Source of the DNA: Tribonema minus
Lineage: Eukaryota > Sar > Xanthophyceae > Tribonematales > Tribonemataceae
Assembly (NCBI GenBank): GCA_017506865.1
Contig: JAFCMP010000357.1
Location: forward strand, 927,994-991,993
Reading direction: 5' to 3'
Length of the DNA: 64,000 bases
Below are positions 1 to 12,631 of this stretch, piece after piece. How positions within the stretch are numbered: position 1 is the stretch's first letter; each line of letters opens with the position of its first letter. Below the pieces are notes generated by a model, which searched no databases, had not been told where the DNA came from, and saw nothing but the letters and a program-made list of their open reading frames with translations. A program made the translations under genes and the position numbers.

Positions 1-926
1 CTTTCGCTGGCTGACACGTGGGTTTAGGGTTAGGGTTAGGCGTCGCGTGCCTCGGCGAGGCGATGGACGTCTTTATGGCCGCCATGCGCGCGTGGGTGTG
101 TATATTATGAAGTGCGGCCCCCTCAATTGCTGCTGGGGCTGACAAGTAATATCGCCACGTTCAACATACGATGCCATGTCAGCGCTGGCTGACATGTATG
201 TATGTGTTAGTACGGCCCCCTCGCTGGCTGACTCATGCGTTTAGGGTTGAGGTTCGGGTGAGGCGCCTCGCCCTTTGGTCTGAGTCTGGGTCTGAGTGCG
301 CACCCCCCCCCCTCTCGCACCCGTGCGCCTTGCCTCGTGCTCTTTCTGCGATGCCTGCCACTCCTATCTGCTGCATGCGCGTATCTGGACGTGATTAACC
401 GCCCACGAAGCCGTCGTCGTGTGGCACAGCGCCGCGCCGGCTCATGGTCCTGCGAAGTGCCAAACCTTAACACTAGCCCTGCCTTGAGGCGGCGTCACCG
501 CGGCTCTTGTCGCATAGCATCCGCCTGTGTATGTTGTGTCAGGCGCTTGTACACGCATACCTCAATGGAAGACGCCCCTAGAGCCCCCCCCCCCTTGCAC
601 CCCTCCCATTAGCGCAATGTGGCAGCGATCAACGACAGATCTGAGCTCCCCCAGCCTTTATTTACGTCCCGAAGTGCGCACTTTAAAGAAAGTACACGCT
701 CCCCCCCACCCTGCGGCATTCCGCGTGCAGGCAGGCGCAGACGCCGCGCTAGCCCCTCAACGCCACCCCCCTGGCGGCCACCGTCGCGTGGGCCTACCCC
801 CCTTTGGCCCCTCGCCTCACAAACCCCCGCATCTCCTCTTTGACGTCGCGAAGCGCGTACTTTATAGTACATTGAAGTGCTTGCCCCCCCCCCTCCCCTC
901 GGCACGCTGCGCACAGGTGGGCGCAG
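1..926. other. Upstream region with repeats, no convincing complete exon
   Basis: This stretch holds a perfect TTAGGG-type tract (23-40). A degenerate copy of the surrounding segment recurs about 200 bases later (from about 184, with a decayed TTAGGG-like part near 240). There is also a decayed copy (about 660-805) of the acceptor and first bases of the exon that starts at 927. Short open frames overlap on both strands but none shows coding character. Earlier exons of the LRR gene could lie here or to the left of the window. Confidence 0.5.
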
Positions 927-985
927 TCGCCGCGGGAGCCCCTCAACGCCGCCCCGCTGGCAGCGATCGTCGCGTCCGCGGGCGC
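658..985 (+). repeat. Tandem copy of a 3' splice site and exon start (LRR gene)
   Basis: The segment before and into the exon at 927, including the acceptor and the stretch agcccctcaacgcc, has an imperfect copy about 186 bases upstream (about 660-805). The copy keeps a GCGCAG acceptor-like site and the C-rich tract, but its frame is not maintained. Confidence 0.7.
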
Positions 986-3900
986 CATCGGCGGCCCCCC
1001 CGTGGCGCAGCAGCTGCTGGCCAAGGCGCTGCGCGCCGCGGCGTTCCGCCACGCGCCGCGCGGCAAGCGCCGCGCGCTGTGGCGCCTGCACCTCGAGGCC
1101 ACGTGCGGCGAAGGTGAGGCGGCGCGTCACGGCGCGTCACAGTTGAAATCATAGTATGTAAAATTGAAGTTGTGGTAGTCTGGCCCTGTGGCGCCTGCAC
1201 CTCGAGGCCACGTGCGGCGTAGGTGAGGCGGCGCCGCGGCACGTCACAGTTCAAGCATGTGTGGTTCAGATTAGAGGATTGAAATGCTGTTGAGCAATGA
1301 TGCGCATAGTGTAGCCTTTGAGTCTGGTATCTGACATGAACGCAACGTCCCTCACCTTACAATTGCAGTCTGGGGCGTGCAGCCCGTCGATTTGCAGCGC
1401 ACGGAGATGTGAAGGGTGTAGTTACAAGTGGAGTTTCGGTGGGCCGCCCCCGATGCGGCGTCGCGTGGAGATCTGACGCGACGTCCCGTTCTGTGCGGCA
1501 GTGGTACTGTGCAGCGGCGCAGTGGGTGCGCGCTGCGTGCTCAGCATGGCATCGTGCGGCGTGCATTCCGCTGCTGCGCGCGCGCCCGAGGCGCGCGCGT
1601 TGACGCTCCGCCGCTGCCGCGTGCGTCACAGACGAACGGTACACTCAGTATTGAAGGCCTATTGTCTGAGGGGTGTATCGGTCCGACATTTATATACATC
1701 GAATCGTTGCCATGCGCAAGAGAAGCCTGCAGCTGAGCGAGGCAGTCGTAGCACGCGCGAGCGGCGGCAACAATTCCCGGCGCTGCGCCGTCGCCGGATT
1801 CTGGCGCGCGAACGGGCCCCCTGAAACGTCGCGACCCGCACCCGCTGCCAACGCCAGGCAATGGACTCTTGCTTCGCTGGTGCTGCGCAGCCCGCATTGC
1901 TTCGTTCGCGGCGATACTGGGCCCATGAGCACTTGCTCTGCCGCCTGTGCAACCTCGTGCACAGCGACACTCCGCCCCTTCAACCGCTCGCCTCCCGGCC
2001 GCCCGAATTCGCCGCTGATCGCTGCTGCTCTGCGCCGTCCGCATCAACGCTCAGGCGAGAAGCTCGCCGCAGCGCGCAGCGTATCGGCGGCAGGCGCCGA
2101 CCCCGCGGCGGCGGCGCGCGCGGTGCTGCTGGAGGCGCTGCGCGAGGAGGCGCACGCCGCCAGCAGCAGGGCGGCAGCAGCGCAGCCCGCTGCTGCTGCC
2201 GCCGCGCCGGCCGCGTGCGCGAGCCTCGGCGACGCGCTGGTGCGCATGCTGGGCGGCAGGGCCGGCGGGGCGGACAGGGTGACGGGTGAGTTAGAGCGCC
2301 GTGTGCGCTCGGTGATGCGTCTGCGGCGGCATGAGGTTTAGACGTCGAAGTGGAGGGGCCCGGATAACGGGAGCGGCGGCGGGTTCTGAGTGTTTCTGGC
2401 TGCTTGTTTGGATTTTGAACTTCGCAGTGACTGCCCTCGCCATGGTTGCCTACATAGCTGTCGGCAGCATGCATCCGACGCTTCTTGACTCTGCCTGGAG
2501 GTACCGCCACGACACTGCCACCATACGGACTGCAGCCGTTAACACACGTTTTTTGTCACCGCGCCTCTCTCATGATTGCATTATGGGCGCGACCGCCGCC
2601 GCGGACCCGGCGCTGATGCTCACGCATGATGGAATGCTGCTGTCCCTGTCTGCCCTCAACAGTTACGACAGTTGAGCGACCGCTTTTCCTCATGTGTGTG
2701 CGCACGCCGTTCCCCCGCTGCACGCCAGAACTGCTGATGGACTCGTTCCTGAGCGCGATGGTGTGGCGCTACGCACAGCACAGGGAGCGCGTCGGCGTCG
2801 CGCCGGCGGACTGGGAAGGTGAGCCCCATTACTCAACGCTGCATCAGCGTCATCGTCGTCATCACAGCAGTTTGAAGCAGTGAAACGTCGCAGAATGTAA
2901 GGTGCGCCCGACCAGTGAGCGAGACAGGGTTCTCACACCCAGAGTGCATCATGAAAACCACGCTGCGCCCGCAGACTGGGAAGGTGAGCCACCTTGCTCA
3001 ATGCTGCATCAGCATCATCGTCGTCATCAACAGCAGTTTAGAGCAGTAAATCGTTGTAGACTGTATTGATGAGTCCAACCATTCATGGATGCAGGGTATC
3101 AGCAGCACCCAGAGTGATCATCACAAGCAGTTCATAGTCTAGCACTCGACCGTTGTGGACAGCCAAGGTGCGCCAAAGCATCAATACAGGGCAGCAGCAC
3201 CCGCTGTTATAAGAGCACACGGAGGCTGACCCGTCAGGATGTGCTCCACTGTGATATACTCGTGCGTGTACGCGCACACTTTGCAGCATCAAGATTTGAT
3301 GTTCGGTTTCTCAAGCATGGTAGGAGAAGTGTGGATCAGGGGGTCGCTGCCCTCGGCGATTGCACAATTGCGGTGCGTTCGTTCGCACGCTGCCCTCGCC
3401 TTTGCGCTCGTAACGCCGACAACCAGCCGCCGTCGCCAGCCACCACGTGACACCGCACCGCCCCAGCTTCAACTTCATTGCCACCGCCAACTTCAACGTC
3501 GCCGCCGCCGCCGCAGTCATGCACGAGCTCTTCGGCACCAAGCAGGAGGTCCTCGTGGCCCCCGCCTCCACGCGCGCGAGGGCGAAGGCGAAAAAACCTT
3601 CCGATGAGTTACCGCCGCTCAGCGGAGCGCGCCGCGTGCAGTGGACGGCGGTCGTGTGCGCGCTCGGCGGCAGCGGCGGCGGCGGCGGCGGCGGCGGCAG
3701 CAGCGCACTGGCGGGCGACACGACGGAGGCGCGCGCGCGGCTGCAGGCGTGCGCGCGGTTGCTCGGCAGCGTGGTGGACCTGGGCGTCAACAAGGCGCTG
3801 CGGGGTGAGCTGCCTAGATCGAGCCTGCTATGAGCAGCCGCACCCCTGTCATCTCAGACACTCAGTACGAATGAGCAGCAAACGACGCGTATTTGCCTCA

Positions 3901-6900
3901 GAACGGCAATGACGACGAGCAGCGCCCCGTGACAGCTGACATTGAGTGTCTGGTAGGCGGAACTAGTTGAGGCGCGGAGCGAGTCAACAAGGCGCTGTGG
4001 GGTGAGCTGCCTGGATTGAGCCTGCTTTGAGCAGCCGCACCCCTGTCAGCTTGGCGGTGCCGTAAATGCCCGAGCAAACGCCCCCCTGGACCCGCGGATC
4101 CGGACCTGTGCTCATTGAGCCTCTTGTGAGCAGCCGCACGCCTGTCATCTTGGTGGTAGGTGCTCGAAACAGGAATGAGGAGAAATCGTTGGCAGGGAAT
4201 GATGAGCATCCGGTAGGTGAGGCTGGGTCGGGTGTGCAGCGAGGCCCCCTGTCGCGGGGCACACGCAGTGAAGCGCACAACCGCACTGCAAGTCGGGACC
4301 GTGCGTGGCTGCGGCCGTGCTGCCGGTTGCACGTCAGCTGCTGGATGCTTTCGGCAGCGGCAAAGCCTGAGTCTACTCGAGGCCAGGGCGTGGCGGGCCG
4401 GCAGGCACGGTCAGGGCAAGCGGCAGCAGCGCTCGGAGGCTGCACGGCCTCAGTGCTCAGCGGCGCGCGCAGGCTTGGCGCGCGCGGATGCAGCGTCACA
4501 CATGCCGTCGCTGGACAGCGCAGCGCATGGCAAGTTGAAGTCGACCGCTGCCACATGCTCAGCAAACGGACATGTTCTCTCCCCATCCACAAATGGTTGG
4601 GAAGCATGAGCTCTTGCACACCATTGAGCACGGCTCTGACCGCCGTCACACCCTCATGTGTTTTTGCTGCTCACGCGGCAGGCACCGGCAGCAGCGGCGG
4701 CGGCGCCAGCGCTCCTTCCGGCAAGAAGAATGGTCCCGCAGCGAAAGCTGCTGGCAACGGTGGCGCTGGAAACGGGGTGAGAGTTTGCAGTCGCGCAGGT
4801 GTTGCCGACCCTGCTCTGGAGCGCGGCACTGGCCACGGGCCACTGCAACTGGAAGTGCGTGGGATGAGGCAGCAGACTCGCTTGGTTGGCATCACGCAGG
4901 CGTTGCGTGTTGCCGAGCGCTGCCCTGTGTGTCGGCAAGAGTCTTGTTGTCTGTAAGGTCACCATGCAGGGTTACTAGTTCCTATTGTTAAGCGCTATCG
5001 ACCTCACTTTGTCCTGTCAGTGGCCCTTGGCTGGGGCCGGCGCTGCCTCACGTTGTGCCCAACCTACCGAAGCTCGAGTATCTGTACCTAGACAACCAGC
5101 CAGGACTCACTAGAGGTGAATTCCGCCGTACCTGCAGAATATCACTGTGCGTGCATGGAAAACTTTTGTGACACCTGCAAGTGGTCGTGTTGTCATCGTG
5201 TCATTGTTTTGTACTGCCCCCCCCCCCCCCCCCCCCCCTCCCCCCACCATGCAGAATCCTGCAGCTGCCGTGCGTCTCGCTTCCTTAATACAGCTCCCAA
5301 TCCGTGCCGCCACCCTGAAAGCTGAAGGTGAGCAAGGGGAAACTCAATTCAATTTGCTTCTAAGCTCACGCTGGGTCAGTGAATGCACCTTCCTGGTCTT
5401 TGCCCCATGCATTGGGCCCTCATTCTTTCCTCTGCAGTGTCACTAGTATTCGCTGGGCAAGTTCACATGTTGTGATGTTATGATGTCCACATCTAAGTGC
5501 CAATTCACAAACGCTTGCGCACTTCAGTCCGCACACGCTTGCTGCATTGTTGAGGGTTGCGGTTTAGGGCTAGGGTTAGGAATTGGTTAGGGTTAGGATC
5601 AGGATTAGGGTTAAAGTTAGGTTGACCCTAAGGCGCCAGCACTCTGAAGGTAGAGGCGGCAACAAGGGCAGACGTGCCTGCTGATCACCGACGCGTACGC
5701 GCCTGCCACATGAGCTTTGCACGCTTGACCGACGTTTGTCGAGCACAAGCTGCTTTCATTGACGGCGAGATGCGCACACACGAGAGCGAGAGCAGACACA
5801 GCTCTGAGCACTGCCACGGCCAGGCGCACACATGACGCCCGCTCTGAGAGCAACCACAGCTCTGAGTCCTTCCACGCTGGACCTTTATATGAAACAATAC
5901 GCAAAGTATCAAACAGTGCCACGAGGGATTTTGGCAGGCGAATGCGCTTTCAGAACGTGGCTCGCAAGCTGTGAGGAGCATGCAACATGCGCAAATGAAA
6001 CAAAACTGCAACATCTTACCACAACATGGAGTTGAGGTCGAAACTGAAGTGCACTCAATGCGGTGATGTTCATTGCTGCTGAAATGTAGAAGATGCGAAA
6101 TATTTGCAGCCCCGCTCAGGACCAGCAGCCATTCTGCAGGGCGCACAGCTCACGACACCTTCTGACGCCCTTCAGTACTTCATCAGCCCCCCTCCCTCAT
6201 TACTCAGTGGGCACTTGCGGCATCCCCATGCACATTCTCCAATCACGCAGCACCCAACTCAGCGCTCAACTGCCATGTGCTGCTGCCGCCGCCACCTACT
6301 GCCAGCCGCATTTGCAGCGCCCGCGCCCTACATTGCCATCGCGCGCCTGCTGGCGTCCATAGAGGACGCGGGCGGCAGCCCCTCGGACGCCGCCACAGCG
6401 CTCTGCGCCGCCGCCGCGCGCCGCCCTCGCTGCGCGCGTCTCTGGGAGCACCTGGTCCTGCTGCAGGCGCGCTGCGCCGCCGGCGGCAGCAGCAGCGCCG
6501 CCGCCGCTGCAGGCAGCGGCCAGGGCGGCGGCGGCGGCGGCGGCGAGAGCGCCACGGCAGTGCGTGTCAAAGGCAAGGGTGCGACCCGCGGCGGTGGCGG
6601 CAGCAGCGCCGCCGCTGCTGCTGCAGGCAGCGGCGGCCAGGGCGGCGGCAGCGGCGGCGAGAGCGCCATGGCAGCTCGTACCAAAGGCAAGGGCGCGGCC
6701 CGCGGCGGCGGCAGCGGCGGCGGCAGCGGCGGCGACGGCGGCGCGGCAGCGGCTGCGGAGGTCGCGGCGGCGGCGTGCGCGCGCGGCGCCGCGCTGCGGC
6801 TGCGGTGCGGCGGCGACGAGGCGGTGCTGGCGCTACCGGCGGCGGCACTGGCTGCGGCGCGGCGCGCGCTGCTGCGCGGCACGGCGACAGCTACTGTGCG

Positions 6901-8047
6901 GCTGGGCGGCGTGCTGGCGGGCTGCGGGAGCGTGCCGACTTCGGTGCTGGTGTGCGTGGAGCGGGCCACGAAGATGGACCTGTCGGGGAATGCGTTGACT
7001 GCGCTGCCGCCGTGGCTGCACCTGTTCAACGTGAGCGACGCTGCTTCGGGTTGGCGCTGCTGGTGCCGATTGTTGTTCACGCATGCGCGTGTACGATGAC
7101 GGTGATGGGCATTGTCCATGTCTCCACCGTCCTCTGGTGGGTGCCTTTCATTTAGTGCTGATGAGCACACACCGGCGCTGCTGAATGCGAACGTGCTCCA
7201 CTGCATACAACAGCTCACGTCAAGGCCTCGCCTCGGAGATGCTGGTGATGGAGGCTTCGTGTCGAGCGTCCACTGCTCGCTCATCTACCATGTGCTTCAA
7301 AAGACCAGGCAATCTTGGTGACAGCCAACTGCTAGGCGCAACCATGCCTCCTTATGCGTAGCCTGTTGCTTCTTGCGGTCACACCCAGGCAGCAGTCCGC
7401 TTGTCCATGGCTGTACCCCATGGACGCAGATTGCACATGGCAGGCACTTGCAAAGCATCCCCGTCTGCTTCTGCCCAGAACCGCATCGTGCATATGGCAC
7501 ACCTTTGGTCCTCCTAGAGTAGATGATCATCGAAGCCGAGAACTGCCGCCAACACACCCCTCGAGCCCCCCCCCCGCCCCCCCGTTCTCCCCTGCCACAG
7601 GAGCTCGAGGCGCTGAACCTGTCCTCCAACCGCCTCGCCGCCATCCCGCTCGACAGCGCGCTGTGGCGCATGCCCCGCCTCCAGCTGCTCGTCCTGGACA
7701 ACAACGCGCTCACAACGCTGCCGCGCGGCATAGGCGCGCACGCGCGCGCGCTGCGGCTGCTGTCGCTGGAGGGCAATGCGCTGAACGCTGTGCCTGAGGC
7801 GATTGCGGAGCTCACGCAGCTGCGCTCGCTCAAGCTCGCGCGCAACCCTATTAGCGCGCTGCCGCCGCGGCTGTTGGATGCGCTGCCAGATCTGGCGGAG
7901 TTGACGGTAGACGTGGAGCCGCAGCGCGACGCCGCAGGCGCAGCCGCTGCCGCTGCGTCGGCTGCAGCCGGTAGTGGTGGTGGCGATGGTGGTGGTGGTG
8001 GTGGTGGTAGTAGTGGTGGTGGTGGTGGTGAGGACATGTTGATCTGA
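927..8047 (+). CDS. Leucine-rich-repeat protein, multi-exon (5' end uncertain)
   Basis: LRR proteins use LxxLxLxxNxL repeats as protein-binding scaffolds; the partner here is unknown. I read exons 927-1113, 2055-2285, 2729-2818, 3517-3804, 4682-about 4854 (uncertain), 5021-5115, 5265-5327, 6318-7030 and 7601-8047. All have GT donors and AG acceptors. Phases agree across the first four exons (each ends one base into a codon, the next supplies two) and again from 5021 to the stop at 8045. LRRs are visible in the 5021 exon (LPKLEYLYLDNQPGL), at the end of the 6318 exon (MDLSGNALTALPPW) and through the 7601 exon (LEALNLSSNRLAAIP, LQLLVLDNNALTTLP, LRLLSLEGNALNAVP, LRSLKLARNPISALP). The N-terminal exons are helical and Ala-rich; the 6318 exon has Gly/Ser-rich spacers. 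No catalytic domain is seen. The first exon has no ATG, so the start lies upstream. The LRR identity is firm; the 4.7-4.9 kb joint is not. Confidence 0.75.
1077..1253 (+). repeat. Tandem copy of an exon end and its 5' splice site
   Basis: The last ~35 bases of the 927-1113 exon, its GTGAG donor and the following intron (to 'cacagtt') recur about 109 bases downstream (about 1186-1253). The copy contains an intact GGTGAG decoy donor. Confidence 0.8.
2809..3085 (+). repeat. Tandem copy of an exon end, donor and intron start
   Basis: The sequence gactgggaaggtgagcc at the end of the 2729-2818 exon, plus about 100 intron bases, recurs with an offset of about 165 at 2974-3085. The copy has an identical donor sequence and a similar intron body. 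Confidence 0.85.
3786..4160 (+). repeat. Two to three tandem copies of an exon end, donor and intron start
   Basis: The stretch gtcaacaaggcgctg..ggtgagctgcct at the end of the 3517-3804 exon recurs about 197 bases later, at 3983. The intron part 'gagcagccgcac.cctgtca' occurs a third time near 4130. The second copy keeps an intact GGTGAG donor. Confidence 0.85.
5552..5630 (+). repeat. Degenerate TTAGGG-like tract in an LRR gene intron
   Basis: Several TTAGGG and near-TTAGGG units lie in the intron 5328-6317. The G-rich strand is the sense strand of the gene. Confidence 0.85.
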
Positions 8048-11000
8048 TGAGGCGGGGTTGGGCTGAAGGGGGGGGGGGGGGGAGCAAGGGGAGGCAGCAG
8101 GGGCAGCTTGGGGGGAGGGAATGTGATGCTTCGTTGAGGCTCCGTGTCAGTGAGTGCGCCTGGTGCAGACAGGTTTCGTAAGCTTGTTGAAGTGTGACTG
8201 AACGCACACCCCGCTTGTGTGCGCTGCCATGGCTGAGCCGCAACTGGACGCAAGGCCGCAACGTTTGTGAGTCTGCCACCTCACGAACGTTATTGTAGGA
8301 GGGGGCGGGGGGCAGTCTGCAACACTCAGGAGAGTACCTAATTTGGTGTTGACGCTGCGTGCGACGAAGCAGGGCCACTGGCACGTTGCGGGCGGAGTGA
8401 CAGGCCGTGCAAAGTTACTGCTTCGGAAACTGCTGCTCGCCGCTGCTCGAGTACTCTGAGCTGATGGCAGATGCGGTGTCCGCAGCAGCAGCAGGGGCTG
8501 GCTTCAGTGCAACAGCCTTCCTCCCCAAGTCCTGAGCAACCGCTTCCGGTTCACTGGACATGGCAGGGCCCCCACGCCGGCGGTGCCTCCTCTGCGCCAG
8601 ACGCGGTAGCTGGCTCGGGAATCGGCTGCGGCTTCGTTTGCATCAGGTGCTGGTGTGCGAAGGGATCAGCTCATACCCCCATGCTGACTGCCCTCCTTGC
8701 AGTGTATGGCACAGCAAGCCGCAAATCTGGGCTGGTGAAGTCGCTCACATCTCGGCATGTCCGTGCAGCGGTGAGCATCACCACCCTGCTAAGGCAGGTC
8801 GCCAGGGGCTCGCAACGTGGCCGCCGCTGTGTAGCTGCTGCTGTGCCTGGCTGGACGTCAATCATGTTATGTGGACATGGAAGCAGCGCAGTGTCGGCGT
8901 GCACCTCCTGCAGGGGCAGTCGTCGCAATCGGCGCACACACGCCCGCGACCTCCCTCCGTTGTGCCGTGGCTGCCATTCAGTCTGCCACCCACCCTACGG
9001 GGAATGGTGCACTCTGAAGTAGAGTCCGTGTGTGCGTGTCGTGGTGTCTCGGCCTCCTGCATAGCAGGGGCACCGCTCTTGCGGTGCGAGCAGGGGTCTG
9101 CGAGTCGCCCTTTGTGCGCTGCAAGCGGTTTCGCCTCACCGTTTCCCAGGTGCGTGGCAGTGTGCATGAAGCCTCAGGAGGGGGGGGGGGGGGGCCCTCT
9201 GGCATGCCAATGCCGCATGTTGTGTTCGACAGTAGACTAACGCAGTATACAAACGCCATGACCGTATCCTTTAACAGGTCAGCGCCTGCGATGGCGGTGG
9301 CCTCCTATGCTCGTGTGCGTTGCGCGATCGGCGATGCGCCTTGGCTGCGGCAGTGCAGGGGGGATTTGTTGGGTGACGCATGCTGCTATGCCAGTGCGCA
9401 GCTGCATGGTGTGCATTGCAGTTCGAGCCGGCGTGCTGACATGCTGCTGCTGTGCCGTGTGTTGCCAGACAGAGCTCTGCTACTTCAACTTCAGCTGCGG
9501 GCAAGGAGCCCCTCCTGTGCACCCCGGGCTGTCTGCATCATGCGGCTGACTAGATCTAAATGGCATGTGAATTCAACTACGATCTGTTTGTGGGATTCTG
9601 GTATTGCATTCTGCCCGTTGCTGGATGATCGTATGTTTGGCTATTCATCGTTGCATGCTGCTCGCTGCTGCTTGAAATGATGACACAACTGGCATGTTCA
9701 CTGCCTCCCACTAAGGATGGGCGCAGAGTATTGCCCTGTTGCGCAGTGCATCTGCACAACCTAGCCCTTCGTGCCCGTTGCCCTTTTTTGCCAGGCTGCA
9801 CCAATGCACAGCCATGCTCGGTGTATACTGAAGAGCCTGTGCATTGTCATTGATCATTCGTGCTTGGTGTCATAGAGTCATCGCTCCATGACGCAGTCGA
9901 AGTATCCTGTGAATGAGTCGCTGCTGATGCTGTATTCTGTTGGGCGCTCGCTCTCTAAAGGTAAGAAGGCAGGCGTCCCGCTTGCAGACAAGTGCACCAA
10001 CGGCCATAGGGGCATTTTGAGTTGGGCATTCATCTTTGGGTGCTGCCTGTCGTGCATGAGAAATGTGCTGCCCAAAACCACCAAGCACCGCGGCCGGGAG
10101 CAGGGCTAGAAGAAATCAAAAATGTGTTTAGCACTTGTTTGTTTTAGTATGTGCTCCTCAGAAAGCCCATTGTGATGAACAACACAATGTTTAATTATTT
10201 TGAAATGCGGTTGAGCAGGGTTGGGTTAGGGTTGGGGAGGTTAGGTAGGGTTTGGTTGATGAGACATGACATGCCGGCTCACAGATGACAGCGCAAAAAC
10301 ATCAGGTGCTCGGACCAAAGTTGTTGGTTCAGCGGTTTTGCTAAGTTTAAAGGGCGGTTATGGTGCCGGCGCTGGCAAGCAAGCAACAAGTGTACTCAAA
10401 AGGCAACGAACACAACCACGGTCAAGCCAAATACCCAGACGGGAAAGGTCCTGCCGCAGCGCATCACTGCCCCGGCCCACACACCAGCTGCTTTATGATC
10501 GGGCGTTTTGATGCGAGCCAGGCGTGCACCACCATTGTCAGAAGCAGTGCTCCACAGCAAACGTAGCCATCAACCACAACACCTCATTCATGCTGCCTCA
10601 GGGCACCCATAACTTTCTGCTGATGAGTCAGCAAGCCCATGCAGAGCGGCCGTGAGTGCCGGTACCATGTTGTGGGCGCAGCTGCTCAACCCTCAGAGCA
10701 GCCTGTCACTTCCGCGCTGCTCGCGTCCCAAGCATGGCCACCGTGGCCAGATGCATTGCGTTCCTGACGCGGCAGCGCGCGTTGCAGGAAATAGAGTGCC
10801 TAGAAGCGGTCGCATGTCGTGCATGCCAGGGCAGAGGCAGCACGTGTCAGAGTGCAGGACAGCGATGGATCAGAGCCATGGCGTTGACAGCTCGACCCCC
10901 CAATGAGGACCCCATACCGATCACAGATGTACCCCCGAGGTTGACCGCATCAGTTCAGATGACCTGCAGCGTCAGCGCTCATCGCTGCCATCATGGGCCA

Positions 11001-12631
11001 ACACCACGGGAACCTGGACACAGGGGCCTGACGTGTCTTTCGTGCCGCAAACGGGCCAGTTTACGGCGCAAATACAGGTGGAGCTGAACGGGGGCACTGC
11101 TCAGGCGCTGCAACCAGGTGGAGGAATCCAGACCATGATGATGCTATTCCACTGCTATTCCCATGCACCTGGCCTGAGGCTTCACCATCCGGAACAGGTG
11201 CCAGTACACTGCGTTTCAACCCCTCTTGTGGACACCAGACTGCGGGCCGTGCCGTAGTTGACCACAGGCTGATGTGGACGGGATGCTGACGGCGTCAGCA
11301 ACCAAACGGTCCGAAGGTTGGCTGGATGATGCTTCAACTTGAAGTTCCAGGAGCAAGCCGGCGCACCCGTCGGCGAAGCACACTCCCAGTGCAGCGGAAG
11401 CAGACAGGCGGAGAGGGCAAAACAAGGGACGGCGGGCATAAACAGCGCGTCAGTGCCCTGCGCTGAATGTACATGCTTCTACATAGTTATGCGAGGCATA
11501 AGGACAAACCCGTAGACGTCGAGGTCTTTGCCATTACTCAAAGGCGTGTGCGGGGCATGCACTGAACAGGGTTCTTGACTCTATCGAGACACAGTGAGTG
11601 AAGAGCTCGGAGAATGCCAGTGACTTTCAGGGCTGCATTTGACTCAAGCCCGGCAGGTGATGCCAACACTGATTAGTGATCAAAAAGCTCACCTGCCCCC
11701 CGGTGGGCAGAATCGGTCCCCGAAGTGCGGGGACAGCGCCATCGCTGAGCCCAATGACCCTGCGCCTGTGGTGCAGGGAAACACAGGTGCAGGGAAACAA
11801 GGCAAATGTAGTGAGCCCACGACAACTCTATGGTAGCCTAGAAGCTGTGGTCTGAACGTCAAGGCTCCGATGCGTGTTGCAGTGGATTGATTTCAAAGCC
11901 ATCATGACTGTGACACAAGACAGAAACGGAGTATTTCATGGTAACATCATCTGCAGCAATGAAGTGACATCACCTTGAGCCAGCTCGTGCCTTTGGCGTC
12001 CACGATGCAGCAATCCAACGATGTCACCGACAGGCGGAAGTAGAGAAAGAGAGTCGCAAACGTCACCCCTGCGGCGAAGCGCAGCTAATCTGCGTCCAGC
12101 GCTAGGCTGACCGCTGGGCGAAGGTCCATCCCGAAGGACCAGATCAAGACTCGGCCACTGCAGCAGGCCTCTGCTTGTACGGCAGTTGCTGCCGCGTGCA
12201 GTGAAACCTCGCCAATCCTTCACTTGACCCATCAAAAGTCGCCAACCATGTCGTGGTACGACCCCGGGGCTTGACCCACTGTTCCGGCACTACTTACTTC
12301 TACACTAAGCCTGCAGTGTACAACCGTCCGATTGCGACTCTCTTCTCCAGCCCCCGCTTTGCCGTGCACCGTGTGCCGCCGGTTGAGCTCCCTTCACTGC
12401 AGCGGGTGCTGTGTCGTGCTATGTCGTGCTGTGTGTGCCGTATGTCTTGAGAACATTGTGTGCTGTGCTGGTCTGTCGTCGTCGTCGCCTGTGGTGTGTG
12501 TGCCTACATAGTGCCGGCGGGTGAGAAAAACGGCAGGAAAACGGTTTTCTTTTCAAGAAACGGTTTTTTCCTGGCCTTGGGGGCGCGGTGGCGTATACCC
12601 TTCCAGTCGTGATCTTGCAGTGGTGGCGCCC
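8048..12631. other. Long intergenic region, no supported gene
   Basis: Open frames here are short, overlap on both strands and show no recognisable domain or consistent exon structure. GC content is lower and more even than in exons. It contains a G run near 8071, a G run near 9180, a TTAGGG-like tract at 10221-10258 and a short inverted repeat around 11331-11347 (core CTTCAACTTGAAG). Unrecognised short exons cannot be excluded. Confidence 0.5.
10221..10258 (+). repeat. TTAGGG-like interstitial tract
   Basis: Units of ggttaggg, with variants such as gttgggg and taggtaggg, form a short decayed telomere-like tract in the intergenic region. Confidence 0.7.

Noticed and set aside
1..45. Chromosome end marked by the TTAGGG tract at the window start
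   Set aside because: Only about three units are present, oriented toward the interior, and similar tracts occur inside introns far away. It is an interstitial tract.
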